Shown: positions 1-12,116, counted from the stretch's first letter. The stretch: 55,308 bases of DNA from Microvirga sp. KLBC 81 (GCF_003075415.1 NZ_QDAH01000038.1:1-55308); one strand, 5' to 3'. The notes: a model not told the origin generated them from the sequence alone. Translations and numbers: made by a program.

Positions 1-234
1 GAGGGTCACACCGCATTCCGTCCGCACACCACCCCATTGGATCATCAAAGCGTGCCAATCAGCCTGTTTCCACACAGGCTCTCTCCCACGTCAGACATCG
101 AGCCGGACCGCTCCTCGCGCCCCCTCGATTGATGCCGCACCTCGGACGGCTCTCACGCCCCGGGGACGCCTCCGCGCGCTCTTTGACAAAACATCCTGAA
201 TGACACGACGGCAAACTCAGCCGGGTGAACCCCT
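1..234. other. left-edge sequence without a recognisable gene
   Basis: No reading frame here looks like a protein. The only structure I see is a 7-bp inverted repeat (61-67 with 74-80, arms AGCCTGT/ACAGGCT), which could be the 3' hairpin of a gene outside the window or of the minus-strand regulator that ends at 235. It has no T-run on either side, so I do not call it a terminator. Confidence 0.4.
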
Positions 235-666
235 TCAGCCCCGCGACCACTCGGTCGCCAGCACGATATGCGTTGTGGCGGTGGCAACGCCCTTCACAGC
301 GGCAACGGTATCCCTGATCGTGTTGAGGGTCGCATTGGAGTCGCAAGCGACCATCACCATCAGGTCGATCGATCCGGTCAGCGAGTGGCAGGCGACGATT
401 TCAGGAATGCCGGAAAGACAAGGCACCACCTGCTTGCAGCGGAAACCCGGCTCGAAGGTCACGGCGATCATGGCGCGCACGGCGGGGTCGTGCTCGGAGG
501 CCAGTTCCACCGTATAGCCCTTGATGATGCCCTCGCGCTCGAGGCGGCGCATTCGCTCCTGGGTCGCACTGCGGGACAGGCCGACACTGCGGGCGAGGCC
601 GACGAGGCTCTCCCGGGCATTCTTCCGCAAGGCGGCAACGAGGATCTTGTCTTTGTCGTCCAGCAT
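235..666 (-). CDS. Lrp/AsnC family transcriptional regulator
   Basis: A 143-residue feast/famine regulator. Residues about 1-50 form the AsnC-type winged helix-turn-helix (LDDKDKILVAALRKNARES, then a recognition helix around SRSATQERMRRLE). Residues about 60-135 form the RAM ligand-binding/oligomerisation domain (AMIAVTFEPG, TGSIDLMVMV). I use the ATG at 666 because the protein then starts as the family normally does; an ATG at 705 in the same frame would add 13 unrelated residues and lies in a hairpin. It is divergent from the cysteine hydrolase at 790, which makes that gene a likely target, as Lrp-type regulators often control a divergent amino-acid or amide catabolic neighbour. The ligand is unknown. 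Confidence 0.88.
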   Translation of the reverse strand: MLDDKDKILVAALRKNARESLVGLARSVGLSRSATQERMRRLEREGIIKGYTVELASEHDPAVRAMIAVTFEPGFRCKQVVPCLSGIPEIVACHSLTGSIDLMVMVACDSNATLNTIRDTVAAVKGVATATTHIVLATEWSRG

Positions 667-679
667 GGCGCCCCATCCG

Positions 680-714
680 CCGCCTTGAGGCGGTCCAACC
701 GGCATTTAGCCGGT
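680..714 (-). promoter_or_regulatory. two adjacent hairpins in the regulator leader
   Basis: Two perfect short stems lie directly upstream of the regulator start: CCGCC/GGCGG (680-684 with 689-693) and ACCGGC/GCCGGT (698-703 with 709-714). The second encloses an alternative in-frame ATG at 705. Whether they act in RNA, as a DNA operator, or by chance cannot be told from sequence. Confidence 0.3.
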
Positions 715-789
715 CAGGCCGTCATCTTGTCGAGTGAAACCGGCCGAACATTCATGGAAGCTTGAGCCCAGTTTCACAAGGAGCTTCCG

Positions 790-1368
790 ATGCCTTCCGA
801 CCTCACGAACGCGGTTCTTCTGCCCATCGACATGCAGAAAGCCTTCGATGGCCCATCCTGGCCGCGCCGCTGGAACAAGGCCGTCGATGCCAACGGTCTG
901 TTGCTCATCGAAGCCTGGCGGGCGGCGGGACGCCCCATCATCCACGTCCGGCACGATTCGGTTGAGCCGAACTCGAGCCTTGGCCCTGCCCAGCCGGGCA
1001 ATGCCTTCCGGGAGGGCTTCGGGCCGAAAGGTGACGAGCCGCTCGTCACCAAGAGCGTGAACTCGGCCTTCATCGGCACCGACCTCGACCTGCGCCTCCG
1101 GCGGCTTGGAATCGACACCATCGTCGCCTTCGGCATCGCGACCGATATGTGCGTGTCGACCACAATGCGCATGGGGGCCAATCTGGGCTACCGCATGATC
1201 TTGGTCGAGGATGCCTGCGACTGCTTCGACCTGCCCGACGGCAGGGGCGGCACCATTCCGGCGGAAACCGTCCACGCGACGCATGTGGCGACCTTGGGCT
1301 TCGAGTTCGCCAAGGTCGTCACGACGCGGGAGCTGGCTCAGACGCTCACGGGAGCCGAAGCGGCCTGA
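790..1368 (+). CDS. isochorismatase-family cysteine hydrolase
   Basis: A 192-residue cysteine hydrolase of the isochorismatase/nicotinamidase superfamily. The family catalytic triad is visible: Asp14 (LPIDMQKAF), Lys88 (VTKSVNSAF) and the nucleophile Cys121 in GIATDMCVSTT, preceded by the segment that carries the cis-peptide. Length is normal. The start is supported by AGGAG a few bases upstream (777-789). These enzymes hydrolyse amides or related C-N bonds in the cytoplasm (nicotinamide, N-carbamoyl compounds, ureido compounds). The substrate cannot be named from the sequence. The divergent Lrp-type gene is its probable regulator. Confidence 0.88.
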   Translation: MPSDLTNAVLLPIDMQKAFDGPSWPRRWNKAVDANGLLLIEAWRAAGRPIIHVRHDSVEPNSSLGPAQPGNAFREGFGPKGDEPLVTKSVNSAFIGTDLDLRLRRLGIDTIVAFGIATDMCVSTTMRMGANLGYRMILVEDACDCFDLPDGRGGTIPAETVHATHVATLGFEFAKVVTTRELAQTLTGAEAA

Positions 1369-1380
1369 GAACATGCTTCC

Positions 1381-1482
1381 CGTCATGCCGGGCTTGTCCC
1401 GGCCATCCCGATCAGAAGAACGCTGCGTTTCGCACTATCGGCATCCCCGGCCTTGTGCCGGGGATGCCGAGCGGTGGGACAG
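1381..1482. repeat. dispersed palindromic repeat, family B copy 1
   Basis: Two GC-rich palindromes with loops of five to seven bases: GCCGGG/CCCGGC at 1387-1403, and a 10-bp perfect stem (GCATCCCCGG at 1441-1450 with its complement at 1458-1467). The same CCCGG-type double palindrome recurs at 44199-44287 and 48019-48130. All three copies lie between convergent genes, here the cysteine hydrolase and YqeY. They may also act as bidirectional transcription stops. Confidence 0.75.
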
Positions 1483-1483
1483 C

Positions 1484-1942
1484 TCACCCCTTCGGCAGCA
1501 TGTCCTTCACGAGGCCGCTGGCCTTGGCGAAATCCATGCGGCCGGCATACTTGGCGCGTAAGATCCCCACGACCTTGCCCATATCCTTCATGGAGGCGGC
1601 GCCCGTCTCGGCAATGGCGGCTTCGATGGCAGCCTTCGTCTCCGCCTCATCCATCTGCTTCGGCAGGTAGGCGGAGATCACCTCGACCTCGTTCTTCTCG
1701 GCTTGAGCCAGTTCCTCGCGTCCGCCCTGCTCGTACATGGCGATCGATTCCTGGCGCTGCTTCACCATTTTCTGCAGCAGAGCCAGGATTTCCTCATCGG
1801 AGAGCGGCTCCTTGCCATTGCCGCGGGCCTCGATGTCCTTGTCCTTCAGGGCAGCCTGAATCAGGCGGATCGCGCCAAGCTTGCCCTTGTCGCCGGCCTT
1901 CATGGCCTCTTTCATATCGGCGGTGAAACGTTCGCGCAGCAT
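1484..1942 (-). CDS. GatB/YqeY domain-containing protein
   Basis: A 152-residue YqeY-type protein. The whole chain is the GatB/YqeY helical domain: LRERFTADMKEAMKAGD at the N-terminus, the conserved EQGGREELAQAEKNEVEVI, and YLPKQMDEAE. It resembles the C-terminal tail domain of GatB, which contacts tRNA in the amidotransferase, but this stand-alone form has no glutamine amidotransferase or kinase domain and its cellular role is unclear. The start has an excellent AAGGAG site. It is divergent from carA; in many alphaproteobacteria yqeY sits beside carA or the primase/sigma70 genes. Confidence 0.92.
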   Translation of the reverse strand: MLRERFTADMKEAMKAGDKGKLGAIRLIQAALKDKDIEARGNGKEPLSDEEILALLQKMVKQRQESIAMYEQGGREELAQAEKNEVEVISAYLPKQMDEAETKAAIEAAIAETGAASMKDMGKVVGILRAKYAGRMDFAKASGLVKDMLPKG

Positions 1943-2080
1943 GCGGATCTCCTTTAAATTAAGGTGGCTTCAAGCGTTGACGGGACGCGAGCGGCCCCTT
2001 AAGTCACGGGGACAGTTCACGGACGGCCCTTAACGGGCCTGCTCAAGCACGGCCTGTTGGCCCCGGACTTACAAGAGATC

Positions 2081-3304
2081 ATGACGATGCTGCAAGACAA
2101 AGACACCGCCGGGTCCCACTCGGGTGGCTGGGAAGAGCCACGCGCAACGGCCGTTCTCGTGCTCCAGGACGGCACGGTGCTGGAAGGCTTCGGCGTCGGC
2201 GCCGAGGGCGAGGCTACCGGCGAAGTCTGCTTCAATACGGCGATGACGGGCTACGAGGAGATCCTGACGGACCCCTCCTACGCCGGGCAGATCATCACCT
2301 TCACCTTCCCGCATATCGGCAATGTCGGCACGAACGAAGAGGATATCGAGAGCGTGAACGCCGCCTCGTCCTCCGGCGTGCGTGGCGTGGTGCTGGCCGC
2401 CTCAATCACGGAGCCCTCCAACTGGCGCGCCTCCCGCGACCTGGACGCCTGGCTGAAAGCCCGCCAGATCGTCGGCCTCTCGGGCATCGACACCCGTGCC
2501 CTCACGGCCCTCATCCGCGACAAGGGAATGCCGAACGCGGTGATCGCCCATGACCCGAAGGGCGAGTTCGATATCCCGGCCCTCAAGGCCAGGGCTGCCG
2601 CCCTTCCCTCCATGGATGGCCAGGACCTCGTGCCGCTGGTCACCAGCACCCAGCGCTTCGACTGGGACGAGACCACCTGGACAAGGGACGAGGGCTACGG
2701 CCATCAGGACGGCCAGCCGAAGCATCACGTGGTCGCCATCGATTACGGCGTCAAGCGCAACATCCTGCGCCTGCTCGCCCGCGCCGGATGCAAGGTGACG
2801 GTTGTGCCTGCCACCGCTACCGCTGCCGAGGTCCTGGCGCTGAAGCCCGATGGCGTGTTCCTCTCCAACGGCCCCGGCGATCCGGCGGCGACCGGCGAAT
2901 ATGCCGTTCCGGTCATCCAGAAGGTGCTGGAGCAAAAGATCCCGACCTTCGGCATCTGCCTCGGTCACCAGATGCTGAGCCTGGCCGTGGGCGCCAAGAC
3001 CCAGAAGATGCACCAGGGGCACCATGGGGCAAACCACCCGGTCAAGGACAAGACCACCGGCAAGGTGGAGATCACCTCCATGAACCACGGCTTCGCGGTG
3101 GATCCGGCGACGCTCCCGAAGAACGCCGTGGAGACGCACGTCTCCCTGTTCGATGGCTCGAATTGCGGCATCGCGCTCACCGACCGCCCGGCCTTCTCGG
3201 TGCAGTACCACCCGGAAGCCTCCCCCGGCCCGCAGGACAGCCACTATCTCTTCGACCGCTTTGTGAAGCTGATGGACGAGGGCAAGACGAAGCAATCCGC
3301 GTAA
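2081..3304 (+). CDS. carA: carbamoyl-phosphate synthase small subunit (glutaminase)
   Basis: The small subunit hydrolyses glutamine and channels ammonia to CarB for carbamoyl phosphate, feeding arginine and pyrimidine synthesis. With the ATG at 2081 it has 407 residues. The N-terminal CPSase_sm domain (TAVLVLQDGTVLEG, GYEEILTDPSY) is followed by a class I glutamine amidotransferase domain with the nucleophile Cys293 in FGICLGHQ and the His377/Glu379 pair in QYHPEAS. A TTG at 2057 and an ATG at 2087 are alternative starts; ribosome-site support is weak for all three. carB lies 4.8 kb downstream, separated by unrelated genes on both strands. A strong terminator follows at 3335. Confidence 0.96.
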   Translation: MTMLQDKDTAGSHSGGWEEPRATAVLVLQDGTVLEGFGVGAEGEATGEVCFNTAMTGYEEILTDPSYAGQIITFTFPHIGNVGTNEEDIESVNAASSSGVRGVVLAASITEPSNWRASRDLDAWLKARQIVGLSGIDTRALTALIRDKGMPNAVIAHDPKGEFDIPALKARAAALPSMDGQDLVPLVTSTQRFDWDETTWTRDEGYGHQDGQPKHHVVAIDYGVKRNILRLLARAGCKVTVVPATATAAEVLALKPDGVFLSNGPGDPAATGEYAVPVIQKVLEQKIPTFGICLGHQMLSLAVGAKTQKMHQGHHGANHPVKDKTTGKVEITSMNHGFAVDPATLPKNAVETHVSLFDGSNCGIALTDRPAFSVQYHPEASPGPQDSHYLFDRFVKLMDEGKTKQSA

Positions 3305-3334
3305 AAGGCTTGTTTTACGTGGATCTTCCAGATC

Positions 3335-3372
3335 GCGCCGTCACTCACGCCGGGTGACGGCGCTTTCTTCTT
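3335..3372 (+). terminator. Rho-independent terminator of carA
   Basis: A perfect 10-bp stem (GCGCCGTCAC at 3335-3344 with GTGACGGCGC at 3354-3363), 9-base loop, then TTTCTTCTT. It lies 30 bases after the carA stop codon. Confidence 0.9.
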
Positions 3373-3461
3373 AAACGTCACGCTGGCCTTCGGGACGTGC
3401 TTTTTCACACGCAGATGCAGCCGCGACAAACGCGGACGTTGCCTCGTCCCCCCAAATCACG

Positions 3462-3476
3462 TTAACCAGTCATTAA
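3462..3476 (+). promoter_or_regulatory. candidate CtrA-binding site
   Basis: TTAA-N7-TTAA, the full CtrA consensus spacing, 45 bases upstream of the start of the small membrane protein at 3521. A GATTC (CcrM methylation motif, GANTC) follows at 3491-3495. CtrA is the alphaproteobacterial cell-cycle response regulator. The match is seen; the regulation is inferred. Confidence 0.45.
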
Positions 3477-3520
3477 TCATAAAAACCAATGATTCCGGGC
3501 TATTTTTGGGGGTTTCTCCG

Positions 3521-3895
3521 ATGGATTTTGATCACGATTCCGGCGATTTCGGCCGTCTGCACAACCTGTTCACCTTCCACCTCGGCATTGCCGTCACGCT
3601 GTCCTGGCTGACCTCGCTTTATGCCGCCGTCTATGCGCCGTGGGTGCGCAACATCCGACCGCTCATCGACCCCACCAATGTCGGTACGGTGGAGAGCACC
3701 TGGTCGTATCTCTTCATCTTCCCTGTCGTGCTCACGATGGCGTGGCTGATCTCCATCTTCGGACAGAACGTCTTTGCCAAGTTCCGCCTCCTGAAGAACC
3801 AAGCCATCGAGTTCGGCATTGCGGCCGTCGTCGCCTTCGTCATGTTCTATCTCTCCATCGACCGCGCCGTTGCGGCGATGCTGTTGGGCATGTGA
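3521..3895 (+). CDS. small hypothetical membrane protein
   Basis: A 124-residue protein of no family I recognise. It has three predicted membrane spans, at about residues 16-38, 63-82 and 97-113, an acidic N-terminus (MDFDHDSGDF) and a positively charged linker (FAKFRLLKN) between spans 2 and 3. The ATG at 3521 is preferred over a TTG five codons earlier; neither has a strong ribosome site. A CtrA-type box lies 45 bases upstream. The gene stands alone between carA and the cupin gene. Confidence 0.7.
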   Translation: MDFDHDSGDFGRLHNLFTFHLGIAVTLSWLTSLYAAVYAPWVRNIRPLIDPTNVGTVESTWSYLFIFPVVLTMAWLISIFGQNVFAKFRLLKNQAIEFGIAAVVAFVMFYLSIDRAVAAMLLGM

Positions 3896-3978
3896 GCGGA
3901 AGAGCTTCAAGCCCAACGCTTCAGCTCGATCTTTCGCGTGAGCCGCGCGTTCCTTCCCCATCGAGAAGGGAGATCAGC

Positions 3979-4527
3979 ATGGCTCAGGCAAAAGGATATG
4001 GCGATCCGACGGGCTACAACACGCCGCTGGGTACGGAGACTTACGTTTTCCAAAGCAACGGCATCGTGCCTAACAATTCTCTGCCGTTGATCGTCCGCCG
4101 CGGCGCCGTCACGCCGGATCAGGACGATCCCGCGAAAGCGTTCGAGACCACCTTCGCCCGGAATGGCTGGACCAATTCCTGGCGCAACGGCATCTTCCAA
4201 TTCCATCACTATCACCCCAACACCCATGAGGTGCTCGGCGTTTTCTCGGGCTCAGCCACCGTCCGCTTCGGCGGCGAGGATGGCGAGACCGTTGCCGTAT
4301 CGACAGGCGATGTCGTGATCGTTCCGGCGGGTGTGGCCCATGCCCTCATCAACTCGAGCGATGACTTCGCCGTCGTGGGCGCCTATCCGGGTGGCCGCAG
4401 CTACGATACCGTGCGGGACGACCCCAACGCGCTTGCCGCCTCGCAGCAGCAGATCGCCCGGGTGCCCCTGCCCGACATGGACCCTGTCGATGGCACGGAT
4501 GGACCGCTGACGAAGCTCTGGGCTTAA
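3979..4527 (+). CDS. cupin domain-containing protein (YjlB-like)
   Basis: A 182-residue single-domain cupin. Motif 1 is complete (His77, His79 and Glu84 in HHYHPNTHEVLGVFSG). Motif 2 is complete (GDVVIVPAGVAHALIN, His121). These residues normally bind a metal in the small beta barrel. The overall pattern resembles the YjlB subfamily, whose function is not established. The ATG at 3979 has a GGGAGA ribosome site 7-8 bases upstream. A longer open frame upstream overlaps the preceding gene and is not used. No obvious operon partner. Confidence 0.88.
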   Translation: MAQAKGYGDPTGYNTPLGTETYVFQSNGIVPNNSLPLIVRRGAVTPDQDDPAKAFETTFARNGWTNSWRNGIFQFHHYHPNTHEVLGVFSGSATVRFGGEDGETVAVSTGDVVIVPAGVAHALINSSDDFAVVGAYPGGRSYDTVRDDPNALAASQQQIARVPLPDMDPVDGTDGPLTKLWA

Positions 4528-4568
4528 GCATGATGACGCAGGCCTAAGCTTGGGCTAGAACTCGCCTC

Positions 4569-5261
4569 ATGTTGAACTGGCGAGATTACTGGAACCAAGA
4601 CACGCCGATCTATTCGGGCGAGCGGCACAAGCTGCTGCACTACAAGCTCGTGGCGAACGACATTATCGGCCTCATCCCCTCCCGAGAGGCGGTCGTACTC
4701 GACTACGGTTGCGGCGAAGCCCTCTTTGCCGATCAGGTCGCCGCGAAGTGCGCGAAGCTCTATTTGAGCGATGCCGCTCCCCTCGTGAGAGAACGCCTGC
4801 AGGAGAAGTTCGGCGCGAATGAGCGTATCGTGATCCTCGCTCCCGATGAGGTCGCCAGCCTTGCGGACGCATCGCTTGATCTCATCGTCGTGAACTCGCT
4901 TCTGCAATATCTTTCTCTTGATGAGTTGCGCAGCCTGCTGAAGCTCTGGCGCTCGAAACTGAAGAGCGGCGGCAAACTCGTCATCGCCGATGTGATCCCA
5001 CCCGATGTGAGCCCGGTCACGGATGCGAAAGCGCTTCTCTCATTCGCCTGGCAGGGTGGCTTTCTGACGTCGGCCCTTCTCGGCCTCGCTCGCACGGCCT
5101 TTTCCGAGTATCGCAAGATCCGAGAGGAGATTGGGCTCGCACAGTACAGCGAAGACGAGATCGTCGATATTCTGCGCGACGCGGGTTTCGAGCCGAAACG
5201 CGCCGCACGCAATCTCGGTCATAACCCGGCGCGGATGACCTTCGTCGGACAGGTTGCCTAG
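4569..5261 (+). CDS. class I SAM-dependent methyltransferase
   Basis: A 230-residue Rossmann-fold methyltransferase. Motif I (VLDYGCGEA, residues about 43-51) binds S-adenosylmethionine. An acidic residue in LYLSDAA ends strand 2. LDLIVVNSLLQYLS is the motif II-like strand 4, and LKSGGKLVIADVIPP is the usual post-core strand. It resembles methyltransferase domain 11/25 proteins that act on small molecules or lipids; the substrate is unknown. No clear ribosome site precedes the ATG. Its 3' end overlaps the convergent MFS gene by 4 bases. Confidence 0.85.
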   Translation: MLNWRDYWNQDTPIYSGERHKLLHYKLVANDIIGLIPSREAVVLDYGCGEALFADQVAAKCAKLYLSDAAPLVRERLQEKFGANERIVILAPDEVASLADASLDLIVVNSLLQYLSLDELRSLLKLWRSKLKSGGKLVIADVIPPDVSPVTDAKALLSFAWQGGFLTSALLGLARTAFSEYRKIREEIGLAQYSEDEIVDILRDAGFEPKRAARNLGHNPARMTFVGQVA

Positions 5262-6508
5262 GCTCTCGCGAGAGAGCGCTTTTCGCTGGCGATCGACCAG
5301 GCAAGCACGCCGAGACCGGCGACGGCCAGAACCGCGCCGACCCAGCCGGTCGCCTCGAAACCATAGCCTGCCGCAATCGCAAGGCCACCGAGCCAGGCAC
5401 CAAGGGCATTCGCAATATTGAAGGCCGAGTGGTTCGAGGCGGCGGCCAATGTCTGCGCATCGGCTGCGACATCCATCAATCGCGTTTGCAGAGCAGGACC
5501 AAGAGCGACACTGCAGCCGACGAGAAAAACGAAAGCTGACAGCAGATAAGGATTATGGGCCGTCAGCCAGAGCAGCGTCATGACGACTGCGCTGCCGGCC
5601 AACGTTCCTGCGATGGTGCCGATCAGGTTCTTGTCGGCAAACCACGCACCAACGAGATTGCCGGCGATCATGCCGGAACCGAACAGAGCCATCATCAACG
5701 GCACAGTGCTCTCCGGCATGCCTGCAACGTGGGTGGCTGTCGAAGCGATGTAGGAAAACACGGAAAACAGACCACCGAAGCCAACGGCGCCGATGGCGAG
5801 CGTGAACCAGACCTGCTTGCGCTTGAAGGCACCGAGTTCTCGCATCGGGCTTGCGCCCTCCTCCACCCGATCCTTCGGCAGGAACAACCAGATGAGAACA
5901 ACGGTCAGCGCCCCCATGAAGCCTACAGCGGCAAACAGAATCCGCCAGTTCAGGATCTGGCCGAAGAACGTCATGATGGGTGTGCCGATCAGGGTTGCCA
6001 CCGTCAGCCCCATCATCACGCGGGCCACGGCCTGGGTGCGCTTCTTGGGTTCGACGAGAGATGCCGCGACCAGCGCCGCTACGCCGAAATAGGCGCCGTG
6101 TGGAAGACCGGTCAGGAAACGCATCAGCACAAAGGATTCGAAAGTCGGCGCAATGGCGCTCACCAGGTTTCCAACTGCGAAGATCGCCATGAGAAGAAGC
6201 AGCAGCGTCTGTCGCGGGAGCTTTGCCGCGAGCACGGCAATGATGGGAGCACCGACGACGACGCCGAGAGCGTAGGCACTGATGGCATAGCCTGCCTGTG
6301 GCGTCGTGACGGCGAATTCCTGCGCCAGATTGGGCAACAGCCCCATGATGGCGAACTCCCCCGTGCCGATGCCGAAGCTGCCGACGGCGAGCGCCAGCTC
6401 GATGAGAGCAACAGTGAGGCGCGACTTGGTAGCGGCATGCCCATGACCTGGCCCATGATGACTTGGCGCAGCCGGGCGCGCTTCCTCTGCAATCGCCAGA
6501 TCGGACAT
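5258..6508 (-). CDS. MFS transporter (AraJ/DHA1-like efflux)
   Basis: A 416-residue major facilitator with 12 predicted spans. The first span region (FGIGTGEFAIMGLLPNLAQ) is the hallmark of the AraJ/YdhP/NepI branch of drug-H+ antiporters. The loop 2-3 motif is degenerate (AKLPRQ). The cytoplasmic N-terminus is histidine-rich (SHHGPGHGHAA), which could bind metal but may be a neutral linker. I use the ATG at 6508, with GAGG upstream, because the extra 31 residues of a longer frame are not membrane-like. The exported compound cannot be deduced. It overlaps the convergent methyltransferase gene by 4 bases. Confidence 0.88.
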   Translation of the reverse strand: MSDLAIAEEARPAAPSHHGPGHGHAATKSRLTVALIELALAVGSFGIGTGEFAIMGLLPNLAQEFAVTTPQAGYAISAYALGVVVGAPIIAVLAAKLPRQTLLLLLMAIFAVGNLVSAIAPTFESFVLMRFLTGLPHGAYFGVAALVAASLVEPKKRTQAVARVMMGLTVATLIGTPIMTFFGQILNWRILFAAVGFMGALTVVLIWLFLPKDRVEEGASPMRELGAFKRKQVWFTLAIGAVGFGGLFSVFSYIASTATHVAGMPESTVPLMMALFGSGMIAGNLVGAWFADKNLIGTIAGTLAGSAVVMTLLWLTAHNPYLLSAFVFLVGCSVALGPALQTRLMDVAADAQTLAAASNHSAFNIANALGAWLGGLAIAAGYGFEATGWVGAVLAVAGLGVLAWSIASEKRSLARA

Positions 6509-6646
6509 CGAAAACCTCGGGGAATTCTGGAAGGAGCAGATGCGCTTATTGCACTGCAAAAAGATTCTGGCGACCCGCTGGGATGCAGCCCTGACCTGCA
6601 TCAGAATCCTGGAACGTTTCAGAGGCAGGCCAAAAGCGCTGCTTGC

Positions 6647-7042
6647 TTATGCAAATGTCCAAATCTTGTGCGCCATGAAGCTCCACAGCATTACGACGCC
6701 TGTGGTGATGACCTGCGCCGGCAGGTAGGGGCCGCCGATCCAAACCGTGAAGGCATGCATGAGAAACCAGGTCAGCAGGAAGCCGACGAAGGCAACCACG
6801 GCGAAACGCCACGTCGCCTCGCGATGCGGACGGCTGCTCTGATAAGTATGCCTGCGGTTGAGCACATAGGACACTAAGCCACCGGCCACATAGCCGGCGA
6901 GGGTTGCCGGGACAGGATGAAATCCTCCTCCTTCGACCAGAAGGATGAGCAAGCCGTAATGAGCCACGGCCGCCGCGAGTCCGACCCCGAAGAAGGCTGC
7001 GAACTGCCGGCTGAGACGGTGGAAGGAGGATAACGCGGTCAC
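6647..7042 (-). CDS. GtrA family membrane protein
   Basis: A 131-residue protein with four predicted spans and the GtrA/DPMS signature (FFGVGLAAAVAHYGLLI near the N-terminus, VSYVLNRRHTYQSSR after span 2, KIWTFA at the end). GtrA proteins help flip or handle polyprenyl-linked sugars in envelope polysaccharide decoration. The start is a GTG. It begins two bases after the stop codon of the SDR gene, so the two are almost certainly cotranscribed, although I know of no functional link. Confidence 0.9.
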   Translation of the reverse strand: MTALSSFHRLSRQFAAFFGVGLAAAVAHYGLLILLVEGGGFHPVPATLAGYVAGGLVSYVLNRRHTYQSSRPHREATWRFAVVAFVGFLLTWFLMHAFTVWIGGPYLPAQVITTGVVMLWSFMAHKIWTFA

Positions 7043-7044
7043 GC

Positions 7045-7860
7045 CTACCCGTTAGCCTCTTCTGCAGATCGCGTCACCTCGCCTCTTTGAAGAGCCCCGG
7101 CAATTTTGCGGATCATGGCGCGAGGCAGAAACTTCGCCCCGAACGTTCCCAACCGGTTGGTCACGCCGGTCACCACGATGGCCTTGCCGGCCTCATAGCC
7201 GTCGACACCCATCCGCGCGACCGCGGCGGCGGACATGGCGCCTTGCTTGAAAAGCTTGGAGCTTTCGAGATCGGCCATTGCGGAAAACTCGCTTTCGGTC
7301 GGGCCGGGACAGAGCGCCGTTACCGTAACTCCTCGGGACTTCGCCTCCTCGTGCAAGGCCTCAGAGAAAGAGAGCACGAAAGCCTTCGTGGCATAATAGA
7401 CTGCCATATAGGGCCCAGCCTGGAAGGCGGCTGTCGAAGCCACGTTCAGGATACCGCCCCGCCCTCGCTTAAGCATGCCAGGCAGCATGAGGCGGGAAAG
7501 CGCCGTGAGCGCCGTGACGTTGAGATCGATCATGGCGATCTGCCGCTCGAAGGGCAGGGTTGCAAAGTTACCCCTCAGCCCGAATCCTGCATTGTTCACA
7601 AGAGTATGGACCTGAATGCCCCGATCCCGGAGCATTTCGACGAGATCTTGGGGCGCCTCCCTGTCCTCCAGGTCGAGGGCCATAACCTCGATCTGCACCT
7701 TGTGAGACCTCTGGATCTCATCCGCGAGAGCCTCGAGCCGCTCATGACGCCGGGCAGCAAGGACCAGAGAATAGCCACGCGCCGCGAAAACCCGCGCCAG
7801 TTCCGCACCGATCCCGCTCGATGCCCCGGTAATTACAGCCCAACGCGATGCCTCATCCAT
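7045..7860 (-). CDS. SDR family NAD(P)-dependent oxidoreductase
   Basis: A 271-residue classical short-chain dehydrogenase. Cofactor motif TGASSGIGAE (11-20), NNAG (89-92), catalytic Ser142, Tyr155 and Lys159 (YYATKAF), and PG after the catalytic helix (CPGPTESEF). Arg after the first helix region (AARRHERLE) suggests NADP(H) preference. The ATG at 7860 is chosen because AGGAGG precedes it; a longer frame extends 24 codons upstream without support. It resembles the DltE/YqjQ-like SDR subgroup, whose substrates are poorly defined. It leads a two-gene unit with gtrA and is divergent from carB. Confidence 0.9.
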   Translation of the reverse strand: MDEASRWAVITGASSGIGAELARVFAARGYSLVLAARRHERLEALADEIQRSHKVQIEVMALDLEDREAPQDLVEMLRDRGIQVHTLVNNAGFGLRGNFATLPFERQIAMIDLNVTALTALSRLMLPGMLKRGRGGILNVASTAAFQAGPYMAVYYATKAFVLSFSEALHEEAKSRGVTVTALCPGPTESEFSAMADLESSKLFKQGAMSAAAVARMGVDGYEAGKAIVVTGVTNRLGTFGAKFLPRAMIRKIAGALQRGEVTRSAEEANG

Positions 7861-8060
7861 CCTCTGCCTCCTTGGGGGTTCCCCATAAACGCGGGCGATC
7901 ATGCCGCATGGGGAGACCTGTCGCCAAATCATGGCTTAGGTCTTTGAATTTCTGACATCTCCGTGTAAGAGCCTCTCTCAACCTTCAATCTGACACATCC
8001 CGGCTGCGCTTGAAGCGCCGCATAGAGCGGCCGCGCGGCTGGACACGCCTGGGTGGGCCT

Positions 8061-11531
<3,471 letters not shown>

Positions 11532-11639
11532 GGTGTTCCTGCCTGCACAATGGAACTGCGAAGCTTCTGGTAAGTTTTCGTTGACATGCGAGGGCGCTGG
11601 AAACAGCGGCCTCGTACCTCTTTTTGGACGAGACAAACG

Positions 11640-12116
11640 ATGGACAAGGTCCCTCTGACGATCAAGGGTTTTGCGGCGCTCGAGGAAGAGCTCAAGCACC
11701 GGCAACAGGTTGAGCGCCCCCGGATCATCCAGGCGATCGCGGAAGCCCGCGCGCTCGGCGACTTGTCGGAAAACGCCGAATACCATGCCGCCAAGGAAGC
11801 CCAGTCCCTCAACGAGGGCCGTATCCTGGAGCTGGAAAGCCTGATTTCCCGCGCGGAAGTCATCGACATCGCGAAGCTCTCGGGCGAGCGAATCAAGTTC
11901 GGGGCCACCGTGAAGCTGGTGGACGAGGACACCGAGGAAGAAAAGACCTATCAGATCGTGGGCGAGCCAGAGGCCGACGTCCGCTCCGGCCGGGTCTCCG
12001 TGTCCTCCCCCATTGCCCGCGCCTTGATGGGCAAGACCATCGGCGACACGGTGGAGGTCTCCACCCCCGGTGGTGGGAAATCCTACGAAGTCGTGGGCGT
12101 TCAGTTCCGCGTGTAA
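11640..12116 (+). CDS. greA: transcription elongation factor GreA
   Basis: A 158-residue GreA. The N-terminal coiled coil (about 1-75) carries the acidic tip motif ([14 protein letters not shown]), which inserts into the RNA polymerase secondary channel and stimulates transcript cleavage. The C-terminal FKBP-like domain ends with [16 protein letters not shown] and a final strand. The ATG at 11640 gives the standard [18 protein letters not shown] start. A TTGACA at 11581 and a GGAAC-N16-AGTT at 11552-11576 lie in the 108-base gap after carB, but neither is convincing as the promoter. Confidence 0.97.
   Translation: MDKVPLTIKGFAALEEELKHRQQVERPRIIQAIAEARALGDLSENAEYHAAKEAQSLNEGRILELESLISRAEVIDIAKLSGERIKFGATVKLVDEDTEEEKTYQIVGEPEADVRSGRVSVSSPIARALMGKTIGDTVEVSTPGGGKSYEVVGVQFRV

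Noticed and set aside
11552..11576. GGAAC-N16-AGTT before greA as a stress promoter
   Set aside because: One-mismatch matches are expected a few times by chance in this window, and greA has no other link to the stress cluster.
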